Positions 6,273 to 14,749 of a stretch of DNA of 64,000 bases are shown here, in pieces. Position 1 is the first letter of the stretch; every line of letters begins with the position of its first letter. Source of the stretch: Nocardia caishijiensis NBRC 108228 (GTDB lineage: Bacteria > Actinomycetota > Actinomycetes > Mycobacteriales > Mycobacteriaceae). The position numbers were made by a program, and so were the translations under genes. Location: NCBI RefSeq assembly GCF_001612825.1, contig NZ_BDBE01000031.1, positions 62,001 through 126,000 on the forward strand, given 5' to 3'. Under the pieces are notes generated by a model, which worked only from the letters and a program-made list of their open reading frames with translations, searched no databases and was not told where the DNA came from.

Positions 6273-9146
6273 CTACGCCAGTTCCTCCGGTGCGTCCGCA
6301 CTCGGCTTCGGCGCGGCGGACACATCGTCGATGCGGTATTTCGCGGCCGCGTCCACGGCCTTGGACTTGTCGAACGTACCGTCCTTCACCAGGCCTTCGA
6401 GCACCGCTACCACGATCGACTGCGCGTCGACATTGAACACCCGGCGGGCGGCCGGACGGGTGTCGGAGAAACCGAACCCGTCGGTGCCGAGGGTGATGTA
6501 GTCGCCGGGCACCCACTGCCGGATCTGGTCGGGCACCGCCCGCATCCAGTCCGTGGCCGCGACGACCGGCCCACGGGCCGACGCGAGCGCCTCGGTGACG
6601 TAGGCGACGCCGGGATCGGCATCCGGGTGCTTGAGCGCGTGGATCTCCTTCTCGACGGCTTCTTTGCGCAACTCGCCGAACGAGGTCACCGACCACACAT
6701 CGGCCGCCACACCCCACTCCTCGGCGAGCAGTTCTTGGGCGCGCAGTCCGTCGGGCACGGTCACGCCCGAGACCAGGATCTGTGCGCGCACCTCACCCTC
6801 ACCGCCGCGCCGGTACAGGTAGAGACCCTTGAGCAACCCGGCCACGTCGAGGTCGTCGGGCTCGGCGGGCTGTTGGTAGGGCTCGTTGTAGAGGGTGATG
6901 TAGTAGAAGATGTTCTCCCCGCCGAAGGTCCCGCTCTCCTTCGGATGGGTGCCCGGCAGCGTGCCTGGTTCGGGGGTACCGCCGCCGTACATGCGGCGCA
7001 GACCGTCACGCACGATGTGGGCGATCTCGAACGAGAACGCCGGATCGTAGGTGACCACGGCCGGGTTGGTCGAGGCGAGCAGCAGCGAATGCCCGTCGTT
7101 GTGCTGCAGGCCCTCACCGGTGAGGGTGGTCCGCCCGGCCGTCGCGCCCAGAACGAAGCCCCGTGCCAGCTGGTCGGCCGCGGCCCACAGACCGTCGCCC
7201 GTGCGCTGGAAACCGAACATCGAATAGAAGATGTAGAGCGGGATCATCGGCTCGCCGTGCGTGGCGTACGCGGTGCCCGCCGCCGTGAACGACGCCGTCG
7301 ACCCGGCCTCGTTGATCCCCTCGTGCAGGATCTGGCCGACGTTGCTCTCCTTGTAGGCGAGCATCAGTTCGGCGTCGACGGAGGTGTAGAGCTGGCCGTT
7401 GCGGTTGTAGATCTTCAGCGACGGGAACCAGGAGTCCATGCCGAAGGTGCGTGCCTCGTCCGGGATGATCGGCACGATGCGCTTGCCGATCTCCTTGTCG
7501 CGCAACAGTTCCTTCATCAACCGCACCAGCGCCATCGTGGTCGCCACGTTCTGCTTGCCCGAGCCCTTGCGCACCGAGCGGTAGGCCTCGTCACCCGGCA
7601 GCGTCAACGGCTTTGCCGCACTGCGCCGTTCGGGCAGGTACCCACCGAGCGCCGTGCGCCTGGCCTGCATGTACTGGATCTCCGGCGCGTCCTGGCCGGG
7701 GTGGTAGTACGGGGGCAGGTACGGGTCCTTCTCCAGTTCGGCGTCGGAGATCGGGATGCGCTGCAGATCGCGGAAGTCCTTGAGGTCCTGCAGCGTCAGC
7801 TTCTTCATCTGGTGGGTGGCGTTGCGGCCCTCGAAGTGCTTGCCGAGGGTGTAGCCCTTGATGGTCTTGGCCAGGATCACCGTCGGCTGGCCCTTGTGCG
7901 TCATCGCCGCCGCGTACGCCGCGTAGACCTTGCGGTAGTCGTGGCCGCCGCGCTTGAGGTTCCAGATCTCGTTGTCGGACATGTTCTGCACCAGCGCCTT
8001 GGTGCGCGGGTCGCGGCCGAAGAAGTGATCGCGCACGTAGGCGCCGTCGTTGGCCTTGTAGGTCTGGAAATCGCCGTCGGGGGTGGTGTTCATCAGGTTC
8101 ACCAGGGCGCCGTCGCGGTCGGCGCCGAGCAGCGCGTCCCATTCTCGGCCCCAGACCACCTTGATGACGTTCCAGCCCGCGCCTCGGAAGAACGACTCGA
8201 GTTCCTGGATGATCTTGCCGTTGCCGCGCACCGGTCCGTCGAGGCGCTGCAGGTTGCAGTTGATGACGAAGGTCAGGTTGTCGAGCGCCTCGTTGGCGGC
8301 CACCTGGATCAGACCGCGCGACTCGGGCTCGTCCATCTCGCCGTCGCCGAGGAACGCCCAGACGTGCTGATCGGAGGTGTCCTTGATGCCGCGATCGTGC
8401 AGGTAGTGGTTGAACCTGGCCTGATAGATGGCGTTCATCGGGCCCAGGCCCATCGAGACCGTCGGGAACTCCCAGAAGTCGGTCATCAGGCGCGGATGCG
8501 GGTAGGACGGCAGGCCCTTGCCGAGGCCGCCGTGGCTGTATTCCTGCCGGAACCCGTCGAGCCGGTCGGTGCTCAGTCGACCCTCGAGGAACGCGCGCGC
8601 GTAGATGCCGGGCGAGGCGTGGCCCTGGATGTAGATGTGGTCGCCGCCGCCGGGATGGTCCTTGCCACGGAAGAAGTGGTTGAAGCCCACCTCGTACAGC
8701 GCGGCCGAGGAGGCGTACGTCGAGATGTGCCCGCCCACACCGATTCCGGGACGCTGCGCGCGATGCACCATGATCGCGGCGTTCCACCGGATCCAGGCGC
8801 GGTAGCGGCGCTCCACTTCCTCGTCGCCGGGAAACCACGGTTCGTTCTCGGTGGGGATCGTGTTCACGTAATCGGTGGAGGTGAGCGCGGGAATCGACAC
8901 GCGACGCTCACCGGCCCGCTCGAGCAGGCGCAACATCAGGTAGCGCGCGCGGCCCGGGCCTTCCCGGTCGAGCATCTCGTCGAAGGATTCCAGCCATTCG
9001 CTGGTTTCCTCGGGGTCGATATCGGGTAGATACGATGCCACGCCTTCGCGGATCACCCGCACGCGTTCCCCGGTGGGTTTCGTACCGGGCGCCGCGGGGT
9101 CGTTCGGCGAATCGGAAGAAGCTGCAGAGTGGATCAGGTCGGTCAA
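6273..9146 (-). CDS. aceE: Pyruvate dehydrogenase E1 component, homodimeric type
   Basis: A 957-residue thiamine-diphosphate enzyme that decarboxylates pyruvate and passes the acetyl group to the lipoyl E2. The ThDP/Mg site GDGEMDEPESRG begins at residue 267 and is closed by NCN about 30 residues later. Other landmarks are HISTYASSAALYEVG near 140 and QGHASPG near 174. The start is a TTG at 9146 with GAGGAG five bases upstream; it gives MTDLIHSAAS before the conserved VRVIREGVASYLPDI. Upstream codons in frame are not conserved. It is somewhat longer than the ~900-residue mycobacterial enzyme, with a longer N-terminus and a Pro/Gly insertion (GTPEPGTLPGTHP). It probably starts the transcript that includes mabR. 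Confidence 0.96.
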   Translation of the reverse strand: MTDLIHSAASSDSPNDPAAPGTKPTGERVRVIREGVASYLPDIDPEETSEWLESFDEMLDREGPGRARYLMLRLLERAGERRVSIPALTSTDYVNTIPTENEPWFPGDEEVERRYRAWIRWNAAIMVHRAQRPGIGVGGHISTYASSAALYEVGFNHFFRGKDHPGGGDHIYIQGHASPGIYARAFLEGRLSTDRLDGFRQEYSHGGLGKGLPSYPHPRLMTDFWEFPTVSMGLGPMNAIYQARFNHYLHDRGIKDTSDQHVWAFLGDGEMDEPESRGLIQVAANEALDNLTFVINCNLQRLDGPVRGNGKIIQELESFFRGAGWNVIKVVWGREWDALLGADRDGALVNLMNTTPDGDFQTYKANDGAYVRDHFFGRDPRTKALVQNMSDNEIWNLKRGGHDYRKVYAAYAAAMTHKGQPTVILAKTIKGYTLGKHFEGRNATHQMKKLTLQDLKDFRDLQRIPISDAELEKDPYLPPYYHPGQDAPEIQYMQARRTALGGYLPERRSAAKPLTLPGDEAYRSVRKGSGKQNVATTMALVRLMKELLRDKEIGKRIVPIIPDEARTFGMDSWFPSLKIYNRNGQLYTSVDAELMLAYKESNVGQILHEGINEAGSTASFTAAGTAYATHGEPMIPLYIFYSMFGFQRTGDGLWAAADQLARGFVLGATAGRTTLTGEGLQHNDGHSLLLASTNPAVVTYDPAFSFEIAHIVRDGLRRMYGGGTPEPGTLPGTHPKESGTFGGENIFYYITLYNEPYQQPAEPDDLDVAGLLKGLYLYRRGGEGEVRAQILVSGVTVPDGLRAQELLAEEWGVAADVWSVTSFGELRKEAVEKEIHALKHPDADPGVAYVTEALASARGPVVAATDWMRAVPDQIRQWVPGDYITLGTDGFGFSDTRPAARRVFNVDAQSIVVAVLEGLVKDGTFDKSKAVDAAAKYRIDDVSAAPKPSADAPEELA

Positions 9147-9353
9147 ATCTGCTCCTCGTACTGGGGGCTGAACTGCTTGTCGGCGTCGCGGTCCCCGGGC
9201 TTGCCCGCTTGGTGTGCGGAGCACCCGTCTCGAAAGGTTCGGGCGAACCCCATCCTTGCCGAAAGGGTCGCCCGGGTCATCATCTCAGCAGGAAATCCAC
9301 TAGATTCGCGATGGGCCTACCGGTCAGTGAAGTGAGAGGGAACGGGTTCGACG

Positions 9354-9911
9354 ATGAGGGTGCCGCACGCGCGCAGACTCGGGCTGATCTGCGCATCGGT
9401 CGCGGTGACCGCTGGTTCGGTGATGGCCGGGTGCGCCCAGCAGGTGACGGGTACCCCGACCACCGATCCCGCCGAAGTGGCGGCCTACAAGACCGCCGCG
9501 GCCGCGTCGTCCTCGGCAGCCGCGTCCTCGCGCGCGGCGGCCGCCCGCACCAAGGCCATCGAGGACAACTGCGGGCAGTTCCCCACCACCACCGGCGCGG
9601 GCGTCACCGCCTACAACGACTTCGTGAAGGCCCACGACGAGAACGCTGCCGACTACGCCGCCAAACGCGAGGCCGCGGCAGGCGCACTCGACGCCGCGGC
9701 CACGGCGGTCGAGTCCGGTGTCGCGGGGACCGCGGGCGCCCTGCCGACCGAGTTGGCCGACAAGTTCACCGCCTACGTCGTGGCCGCGCGTGAGCTGTCG
9801 GCCGAGACCCGGAAGATGACCTACAGCTCGCCGGTCGGCGGTCTCAACGACGCGAGCCGCAAAATCAATCAGGCGCGTACCGAGGTGCAACAGGCCTGCC
9901 CACGGCGCTGA
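9354..9911 (+). CDS. Small Ala-rich lipoprotein, unknown function
   Basis: A 185-residue exported protein with a lipoprotein signal: Arg-rich start, hydrophobic core, and lipobox VMAGC with the lipidated Cys at 27. The mature part begins with an Ala/Ser-rich linker and continues as mostly helical sequence with two further Cys (DNCGQF and QQACPRR) that could pair. It sits divergent from aceE, just where M. tuberculosis has a short conserved protein between aceE and the DUF3052 gene, so it is likely a positional homologue. No catalytic motif is visible. Confidence 0.8.
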   Translation: MRVPHARRLGLICASVAVTAGSVMAGCAQQVTGTPTTDPAEVAAYKTAAAASSSAAASSRAAAARTKAIEDNCGQFPTTTGAGVTAYNDFVKAHDENAADYAAKREAAAGALDAAATAVESGVAGTAGALPTELADKFTAYVVAARELSAETRKMTYSSPVGGLNDASRKINQARTEVQQACPRR

Positions 9912-10029
9912 ATTCACGTCGCCGACACGCGGCGTACGGTACCGATTCATCCGATCGGCTTGCGCTGCGGCCGATAACCATGTTCGCTTGCACGTATCTT
10001 ACTGTCGGCAGTTTAGGGAGGACACCACC

Positions 10030-10452
10030 GTGGTCGCCGCGGCGGACGCGCAGAACTACGCTCAGAAGCTTGGCATTTCTCACGGCTTGGTTGTTCAGGA
10101 ATTGGGCTGGGACGAGGACACCGACGACGCATTGCGCGCCGAGATCGAGGAGATCACGGGCGGCGAGATGGTCGACGAAGACTCCGACGAGGTCGTCGAC
10201 GCCGTCCTGCTGTGGTGGCGAGAAGGTGACGGCGATCTGGCCGACGAGCTGATGGATGCCATCAGCCCGCTGGCCGACGAAGGATTCATCTGGGTCCTCA
10301 CCCCCAAAACCGGTCAACCGGGCCATGTCGATCCGAGCGAGATCGCCGAAGCCGCACCCACGGCCGGCCTGACCCAGACATCGACCATCAGCCTCGGCAG
10401 CTGGACGGGCTCGCGCCTGGTCCAGCCGAAGGCACCGTCCAAACAGCGCTGA
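10030..10452 (+). CDS. DUF3052 family protein
   Basis: A 140-residue acidic cytoplasmic protein of the actinobacterial DUF3052 family, recognised by QKLGISHGLVVQELGWDED and by the C-terminal SLGSWTGSRLVQPK. The GTG at 10030 follows AGGGAGGA by 7 bases, so it is preferred over an ATG 42 bases earlier. Members are often next to aceE in actinobacteria, as here, but the molecular role is not known. A strong hairpin follows its stop, separating it from ahpE. Confidence 0.88.
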   Translation: MVAAADAQNYAQKLGISHGLVVQELGWDEDTDDALRAEIEEITGGEMVDEDSDEVVDAVLLWWREGDGDLADELMDAISPLADEGFIWVLTPKTGQPGHVDPSEIAEAAPTAGLTQTSTISLGSWTGSRLVQPKAPSKQR

Positions 10453-10468
10453 AATCGCCGTTCGCTAA

Positions 10469-10502
10469 GGTCTCAGCCGGACGAGAACGCTCGGCTGAGA
10501 CC
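10469..10502 (+). terminator. Hairpin terminator after the DUF3052 gene
   Basis: An 11-bp perfect stem (GGTCTCAGCCG with CGGCTGAGACC) around a 12-base loop begins 17 bases after the DUF3052 stop and ends 23 bases before ahpE. It lacks a U-run, as is common in high-GC actinobacteria. Confidence 0.65.
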
Positions 10503-10525
10503 CGACACGACGACAGGATTCCCCT

Positions 10526-10990
10526 ATGCCGCTAGAGGTTGGCACTCTCGCGCCGGATTTCACGCTCAAGGACCAGAACAACCAGCCCGTCACCCTGTCG
10601 GACTACCGGGGCGAGAAGAACGTCCTGCTGGTGTTCTATCCGCTCGCCTTCACCGGCATCTGCCAGGGTGAGCTGTGCAAGGTGCGCGACGAGCTGCCCA
10701 AATTCCAGAACGACGACGCCGAGATCCTCGCGATCTCCGTCGGCCCACCACCCACCCACAAGATCTGGGCGGCCGAACAGGGCTACCTGTTCCCCCTGCT
10801 GTCGGACTTCTGGCCGCACGGCGCCGTCGCCCAGGCCTACGACGTTTTCAACGAGAAATCCGGCTACCCGAACCGCGGCACCTTCGTGATCGACAAGTCC
10901 GGATACATCACTTTCGCGGAGATGAACGGCCCCGGAGAGGCCCGTGACCAGGCGGCTTGGGAGAAAGCGCTGACCGCGCTAGATTCATAA
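10526..10990 (+). CDS. ahpE: Peroxiredoxin AhpE
   Basis: A 154-residue peroxiredoxin of the AhpE class that reduces hydroperoxides and peroxynitrite, with mycothiol/mycoredoxin as the likely electron donor. The peroxidatic Cys is residue 46 in PLAFTGICQGE, with Pro39 and Thr43 of the PxxxT/SxxC motif. VGPPPTHKIWA and LLSDFWPHGAVAQAYDVFNE are characteristic of AhpE. A second Cys at position 51 (GELCKVRD) is where mycobacterial AhpE, as I recall it, has Asp, so the usual 1-Cys description may not apply fully. The gene order with DUF3052 matches mycobacteria. Confidence 0.95.
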   Translation: MPLEVGTLAPDFTLKDQNNQPVTLSDYRGEKNVLLVFYPLAFTGICQGELCKVRDELPKFQNDDAEILAISVGPPPTHKIWAAEQGYLFPLLSDFWPHGAVAQAYDVFNEKSGYPNRGTFVIDKSGYITFAEMNGPGEARDQAAWEKALTALDS

Positions 10991-10998
10991 CCCGACAC

Positions 10999-11015
10999 CG
11001 CCGGTCCCACCGGCG
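10999..11015 (+). terminator. Short hairpin between ahpE and tRNA-Val
   Basis: A 7-bp perfect stem (CGCCGGT with ACCGGCG) around CCC, 9 bases after the ahpE stop. It is compact and GC-rich; it could end the ahpE transcript but is too short to be certain. Confidence 0.35.
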
Positions 11016-11021
11016 ATGCAG

Positions 11022-11093
11022 GGGCGTATAGCTCAGCGGTAGAGCACTGGTTTTACACACCAGCGGTCGGGGGTTCGATCCCCTCTGCGCCCA
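11022..11093 (+). tRNA. tRNA-Val (anticodon TAC)
   Basis: A cloverleaf can be folded by eye: acceptor GGGCGTA pairs with TGCGCCC (one G-T), D-arm with GCTCAGCGGTAGAGC, anticodon stem CTGGT/ACCAG around TTTACAC (anticodon TAC), and a T-arm with GGTTCGATCC. The discriminator is A. The 3' CCA is not encoded. Confidence 0.95.
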
Positions 11094-11175
11094 CAACCAC
11101 ATCACGGAGCCGCGACACTGTCGACCGATCGGGATCCGGCATCCACGGCCACCCAGCATTGGCTCCTATTAGATT

Positions 11176-11865
11176 GTGCCGGTGAGTAATTCAGCGCCCG
11201 TCCGTGAAGATGTCGTGCCGGATCGGGGCGAGCCCGTAAGGCGGTCCATCGCTTCGGCGGTGGGTGCGTTCGGAATCGTCGCCGTCGGCGGCGCTCTGAT
11301 CGTCGGTGCGGTATCGGGATGGTGGTGGAACGCGTTGGGGGCGCCGGTCGGTGCGGCGACGGCATCCTTCTACACCTTTCTGCTGGTCACGCCGGTGGCA
11401 GTGAGCGTCGCCGTCGTCTTCGGCGTCCTCCTGCCGTTCGCCGCGCTGCTTCGCCGTCGGATGCCGTCGAGCAGGGTCGCGTCGGCATGGATCGCGTGCG
11501 CTCTGCTCACGGTGCTCGTGACGATGATGCTGTGGGCCGTGGCCGCCGCCGTCACGTTGTTCCTCTCCCTGCGGGCCGCGGCTTGGGCGGGCGGGGTCCC
11601 GTTGTGGTACGCCGAGCACTACCTGTGGCAGATGTTCGACCCCGCCACGGTCACGTGGTCGGCCGCACAGACGGTGGTGGTCGCGACGTTCGTGGTGTTC
11701 TTGCCGTTGACCGTCGAACACCGGCGCGGGCCCGCCGACCACTCGGTCGCGCGGCGTCGGGTGCGGATCAACGCGGTTGCGGTTCTCCTGGGCTTCGCGA
11801 CCCTCTACGCCGTGATAGCGATCTACCAAGCACGAGTGATTCCGGGATATATCGGCCTGGACTAG
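11176..11865 (+). CDS. Multi-pass membrane protein, unknown function
   Basis: A 229-residue protein with about five hydrophobic spans (near residues 26-48, 63-92, 105-132, 160-176, 196-216) and no recognised domain. The first GTG (11176) and one two codons later are both possible starts. The TAG stop (11863-11865) lies inside the left 6-bp target duplication of the neighbouring insertion sequence. Because the duplication restores the same bases, the gene was not truncated by the insertion. Confidence 0.7.
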   Translation: MPVSNSAPVREDVVPDRGEPVRRSIASAVGAFGIVAVGGALIVGAVSGWWWNALGAPVGAATASFYTFLLVTPVAVSVAVVFGVLLPFAALLRRRMPSSRVASAWIACALLTVLVTMMLWAVAAAVTLFLSLRAAAWAGGVPLWYAEHYLWQMFDPATVTWSAAQTVVVATFVVFLPLTVEHRRGPADHSVARRRVRINAVAVLLGFATLYAVIAIYQARVIPGYIGLD

Positions 11866-11866
11866 C
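11861..11866. repeat. Left target-site duplication of the IS481-family element
   Basis: ACTAGC directly abuts the left terminus of the element, and an identical copy abuts the right terminus at 12957-12962. The core CTAG matches the NCTAGN target preference I recall for IS481. The palindrome provides a TAG to both strands. Confidence 0.9.
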
Positions 11867-12851
11867 TGTACTGACCTGAGAGGTTAGGAACGCGGCTGGC
11901 TGGTGGGTGGCCTGCGAGTGCGGTGTGGCCGCGGTGGTGATTGTAGGTGTGGAGCCAGGGCGTGAAGGCCGCGCATCGTTCACCGTCGCTGCGATAGAGC
12001 CGGGCGTAGGCCCACTCGTCGGCCAGCGTGTGGTGGAACCGTTCGACCTTGCCGTTGGTTTGTGGCCTGTAGGGCCGTGTTCGTTTGTGGATGACCGGTC
12101 CCAGGGCCTCGGCAAAGGTTCGGGATCGATAGCAGGAACCGTTGTCGGTCAACACTTTCGTGACGGTGATGCCGTGTTCGGCGAACCAGGCTCGAGCCCG
12201 TTTCCAGAACTCGGCGGCGGTGTCTTTGCGTTCGTCGCCGAGTAGTTCGGTGTAAGCCAGACGCGAGTGATCATCGAGGGCGGTGTGGAGATAGTGGTAG
12301 CCGCGGACCGGATTGCCATAAGCGTTGCGGTCCCGAGTGGGCTTGTGCGCCTGTGAATTCCGGTTGCCGGTGGCGCGGCCGAGTTTGCGCCAACCGCCGC
12401 CATCGGGGATCTTGCCGAGCTTTTTGACGTCGATGTGGACCAGGTGCCCGGGGGTGTCGTGCTCGTAGCGGCGTACCGCAATGCTGGTGGCGCGGTCGAG
12501 CCAGCGTAGGCGCGCGAGTCGGTAGCGAGTCAGGACTCGATGCACGGTGGAGGGGTTCATGCCCAGCAGGTAGGCGATGCGGGCAGGGCCCCACCTGCGC
12601 AGGACCCGGACTTTGATGATGCGACGTTCGGTGCGTGTCGGTGTCCGGGCAGGACTGTGATGCGGGCGTGAGGATCGATCGGTCATGCCGGTTGCGCCGT
12701 GGAGGCGGTATCGGCTCGCCCACCGAGACGCTGTGGTGGGCGAGACCTGGAATCGTTCGGCGGCTCGGCGTAGTGGCCAACCGTCCTCGACGACACATCG
12801 AGCAAGTCGTAACCGACCCAACTCCGAGAGAGGGGCATTACGGTGTGACAC
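11862..12851 (-). CDS. IS481-family transposase
   Basis: A 329-residue transposase. The N-terminal third is a helix-turn-helix region (VVEDGWPLRRAAERFQVSPTTASRW) followed by a second HTH-like segment; the rest is an rve-type RNase H core with the DDE triad at Asp141 (HIDVKK), Asp236 (LTDNGS) and Glu270 (TNGKVERFHHTL). The start is GTG at 12851. The TAG stop at 11862-11864 lies outside the element, in the target duplication, so the reading frame is only closed because the IS inserted into CTAG. Confidence 0.93.
   Translation of the reverse strand: MSHRNAPLSELGRLRLARCVVEDGWPLRRAAERFQVSPTTASRWASRYRLHGATGMTDRSSRPHHSPARTPTRTERRIIKVRVLRRWGPARIAYLLGMNPSTVHRVLTRYRLARLRWLDRATSIAVRRYEHDTPGHLVHIDVKKLGKIPDGGGWRKLGRATGNRNSQAHKPTRDRNAYGNPVRGYHYLHTALDDHSRLAYTELLGDERKDTAAEFWKRARAWFAEHGITVTKVLTDNGSCYRSRTFAEALGPVIHKRTRPYRPQTNGKVERFHHTLADEWAYARLYRSDGERCAAFTPWLHTYNHHRGHTALAGHPPASRVPNLSGQYS
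11867..11876. repeat. Left terminal inverted repeat of the IS
   Basis: TGTACTGACC, the exact reverse complement of the right end at 12947-12956. Confidence 0.88.
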
Positions 12852-12946
12852 GAAGACCTCCGAGGCGTGAATGCGTTCCTAGACAGCTCGCACTTCACTC
12901 GGAGGTCTTCGCCATGTCAGCTCGCCACGCCGTTACCAACGTCCAT

Positions 12947-12956
12947 GGTCAGTACA
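12947..12956. repeat. Right terminal inverted repeat of the IS
   Basis: GGTCAGTACA, the reverse complement of the left terminus. Confidence 0.88.
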
Positions 12957-12962
12957 ACTAGC
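12957..12962. repeat. Right target-site duplication of the IS481-family element
   Basis: ACTAGC, identical to the copy at 11861-11866. Its CTA (12958-12960) is the stop codon of the minus-strand membrane protein gene. Confidence 0.9.
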
Positions 12963-13446
12963 CATACAGACCGCCGAACCCACCGGCTCGGTTCCTGCTC
13001 CTCGACTCGTGTGAGGGACGCAAGGCGCGATGCGCACCGTAGAGGAGAAAGCCGGTGGCGACGGTCCCGCATGCCAAGCCGCCCATGACGATTCTCGCGA
13101 TCCACGGCCCCTGGCTGATCGCCGCCGCACAGCCCAGTGCCACGAGGACGCCGATGGCGAACAGGATCACAGCCGTCCGGACCACGCCGATGGACTTCCC
13201 ACGCACCAACTGCTGGGCGGCGAAGATCAGGCCGAGTCCTGCCACGCCGGGCACCGCGCCCACCACGCAGATCAGTAGCAGATAAGGCGAGTCGAGGCCG
13301 GACACGACAACCCGCAGCGAACAGGCCAGCAACGCGGCGCCGAGCGCGAGACCGGCCGCACCCGCGGCTCGCATCGCGCGACGCGCTTCGGCGGCGGTGA
13401 CGTCCGGCGGGGAGATTCTCGGCCGGACGTCCTCGGCATGACCCAT
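12958..13446 (-). CDS. Small multi-pass membrane protein, unknown function
   Basis: A 162-residue protein with four hydrophobic segments: ALGAALLACSLRVVVSG, LLLICVVGAVPGVAGLGLIF, AVILFAIGVLVALGCAA and IVMGGLACGTVATGFLLYG. The basic tail ends at a TAG contributed by the target duplication of the IS. The ATG at 13446 has GTGGGGG a few bases upstream and is preferred; an ATG at 13500 would add 18 residues. It is divergent from the kinase gene. No family was recognised. Confidence 0.6.
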   Translation of the reverse strand: MGHAEDVRPRISPPDVTAAEARRAMRAAGAAGLALGAALLACSLRVVVSGLDSPYLLLICVVGAVPGVAGLGLIFAAQQLVRGKSIGVVRTAVILFAIGVLVALGCAAAISQGPWIARIVMGGLACGTVATGFLLYGAHRALRPSHESRSRNRAGGFGGLYG

Positions 13447-13561
13447 CCGCAACCCCCACGGCAACACATCAACAAGGAGGGCCCGCGCTAACGTGCCCAT
13501 CGCAACCGTACCGGCCGACACCGGTTCCGCTCCTTTACGGTGGACCCGTGGAGGTGCCGAG

Positions 13562-14464
13562 ATGATCGAGATCCCTGAGGCTTTCGCGCACGAGACGATC
13601 GGACGTGAAGGAGAGGCGGGTCGGGTTTGGATCGCCGCACTCCCCCAGCTGCTCGATGATGTGCTGCGGCGCTGGTCCTGCCGACCGGACGGGCCGCTGA
13701 TGCACGGGAACGTCGGGGTCGTGATGCCCGTCTTGGCCGCGGACCATCCACCGGCGGTCATCAAGGTGTCGTTCCCCCATCCCGGCAACGACTTCGAGGC
13801 GGCCGCCTTCGACGCCTGGGACGGGGCGGGCGCGGTGCGTCTGTTCGCACGCGACGACGCCGACTACGCGATGCTGCTGGAGCGCGGTTCCGGCGGATCG
13901 TTGTCGGAGGTAGCCGACTTCGATGACGCCGTGACCGCCCTGGGCGAACTGTCGCTACGTCTGGCCGTCGAGGCCCCACCGGAGCTACCACGCCTGAGCC
14001 GCTTGGTCGCCGAGTGGCCGGATGAAATAGCCACCACCGCAACGCAAATGGGCGACCCTCTCCCTGGTCGCGTGATCGATGCCGCCCTCGCCACCCTGCG
14101 CGAGCTCGGCCCGGACCAACCCGAAACGCTCGTCCACGGCGACCTCCACGACTCCAACGTCCTGCGCGGTGATCGAGAGCCCTGGCTCGCGATCGACCCC
14201 AAGGGCTACGTCGGCGACCGCGCCTACGACACGATCACCGTCATCCGCAGCTACCGTTTCGCGCCCCTGCTGTTCAGTGCCGACCCGGCGCGCGGCCTGC
14301 GTCGTGGCCTCGACATGTATTGCGAGGCAGCCCGCATCGATCGTGACCGGGCCCGCCGCTGGGCACAGCTGCGAGCGGTGCGAGCCGCGCTCTGGGGACG
14401 TCAGCACGGCGAACCGGACTGGGTCGTGCGGATCACCGACCAACTCGCCGAGATCCTCGTCTGA
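13562..14464 (+). CDS. Aminoglycoside/hydroxyurea-type phosphotransferase family protein (APH(6)-like)
   Basis: A 300-residue kinase-fold protein resembling the streptomycin 6-kinase / hydroxyurea kinase group. Motifs: a nucleotide-binding lobe with PAVIKVSFPHPGNDFEAAAF, the catalytic HGDLHDSNVL (Asp about residue 213), and the metal-binding IDPKGYVGDRAYD, where the Lys-Gly-Tyr form is typical of APH(6). The ATG at 13562 follows GGAGG with suitable spacing; an earlier ATG in frame has no such site. It could modify an aminoglycoside or a natural product. Resistance cannot be inferred from sequence alone. Confidence 0.82.
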   Translation: MIEIPEAFAHETIGREGEAGRVWIAALPQLLDDVLRRWSCRPDGPLMHGNVGVVMPVLAADHPPAVIKVSFPHPGNDFEAAAFDAWDGAGAVRLFARDDADYAMLLERGSGGSLSEVADFDDAVTALGELSLRLAVEAPPELPRLSRLVAEWPDEIATTATQMGDPLPGRVIDAALATLRELGPDQPETLVHGDLHDSNVLRGDREPWLAIDPKGYVGDRAYDTITVIRSYRFAPLLFSADPARGLRRGLDMYCEAARIDRDRARRWAQLRAVRAALWGRQHGEPDWVVRITDQLAEILV

Positions 14465-14479
14465 TCGCGGCGCGGCCCT

Positions 14480-14749
14480 CTATCCGGCCACCTTCTCGGT
14501 GGTGAGCGTGCAGTACCCGTCTTCGCAGGAGCGGCGCAGTCGCCCCATCGACACGGTCTGCACCAGTCCGATCGCCCAGCACATCGGACAGCCGCGCAAG
14601 GCGATCAGCCCGACGGGCAGGAGCAGCAGGGCGATCACCCCGGCGAAGGGCAGCAGGGCGATCGAGCCGACGAGCGCGCCGAAGCCCACCGCCCCCCGCG
14701 TCAGATGCCGCGGCAGTGACGCGCTGGCGAAATCGGTTTTGTCAGACAT
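14480..14749 (-). CDS. Small Cys-containing membrane protein encoded after an ECF sigma factor
   Basis: An 89-residue protein with two hydrophobic spans (GAVGFGALVGSIALLPFAGVIA, then LLLLPVGLIAL) and a cytoplasmic or extracytoplasmic tail with four Cys (RGCPMCWAIG and RRSCEDGYC). The ATG at 14749 follows GGAGGGAAGA and overlaps the sigma factor stop by 8 bases, so translation is probably coupled. The position is where an anti-sigma factor is expected; the protein lacks a recognisable anti-sigma zinc motif (HxxxCxxC), but the Cys pairs could give a redox-sensitive version. That role is inference. Confidence 0.75.
   Translation of the reverse strand: MSDKTDFASASLPRHLTRGAVGFGALVGSIALLPFAGVIALLLLPVGLIALRGCPMCWAIGLVQTVSMGRLRRSCEDGYCTLTTEKVAG

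Larger units (their letters stand above)
11867..12956 (-). mobile_element. IS481-family insertion sequence (1090 bp, apparently intact)
   Basis: The element is bounded by 10-bp perfect terminal inverted repeats (TGTACTGACC at the left, GGTCAGTACA at the right), which continue as an imperfect match for some 20 further bases, and by 6-bp direct repeats ACTAGC. It carries one full-length DDE transposase gene on the minus strand. Perfect flanking duplications and an uninterrupted transposase suggest a recent insertion. It landed between two convergent genes, at the shared CTAG where both stop, so neither product is altered. Confidence 0.93.

Noticed and set aside
6627..9029. Long open frame (about 800 codons) on the plus strand opposite aceE
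   Set aside because: It is the antisense shadow of a highly conserved E1 gene, caused by GC-rich third positions. The translation is Val/Gly/Arg-rich without domains.
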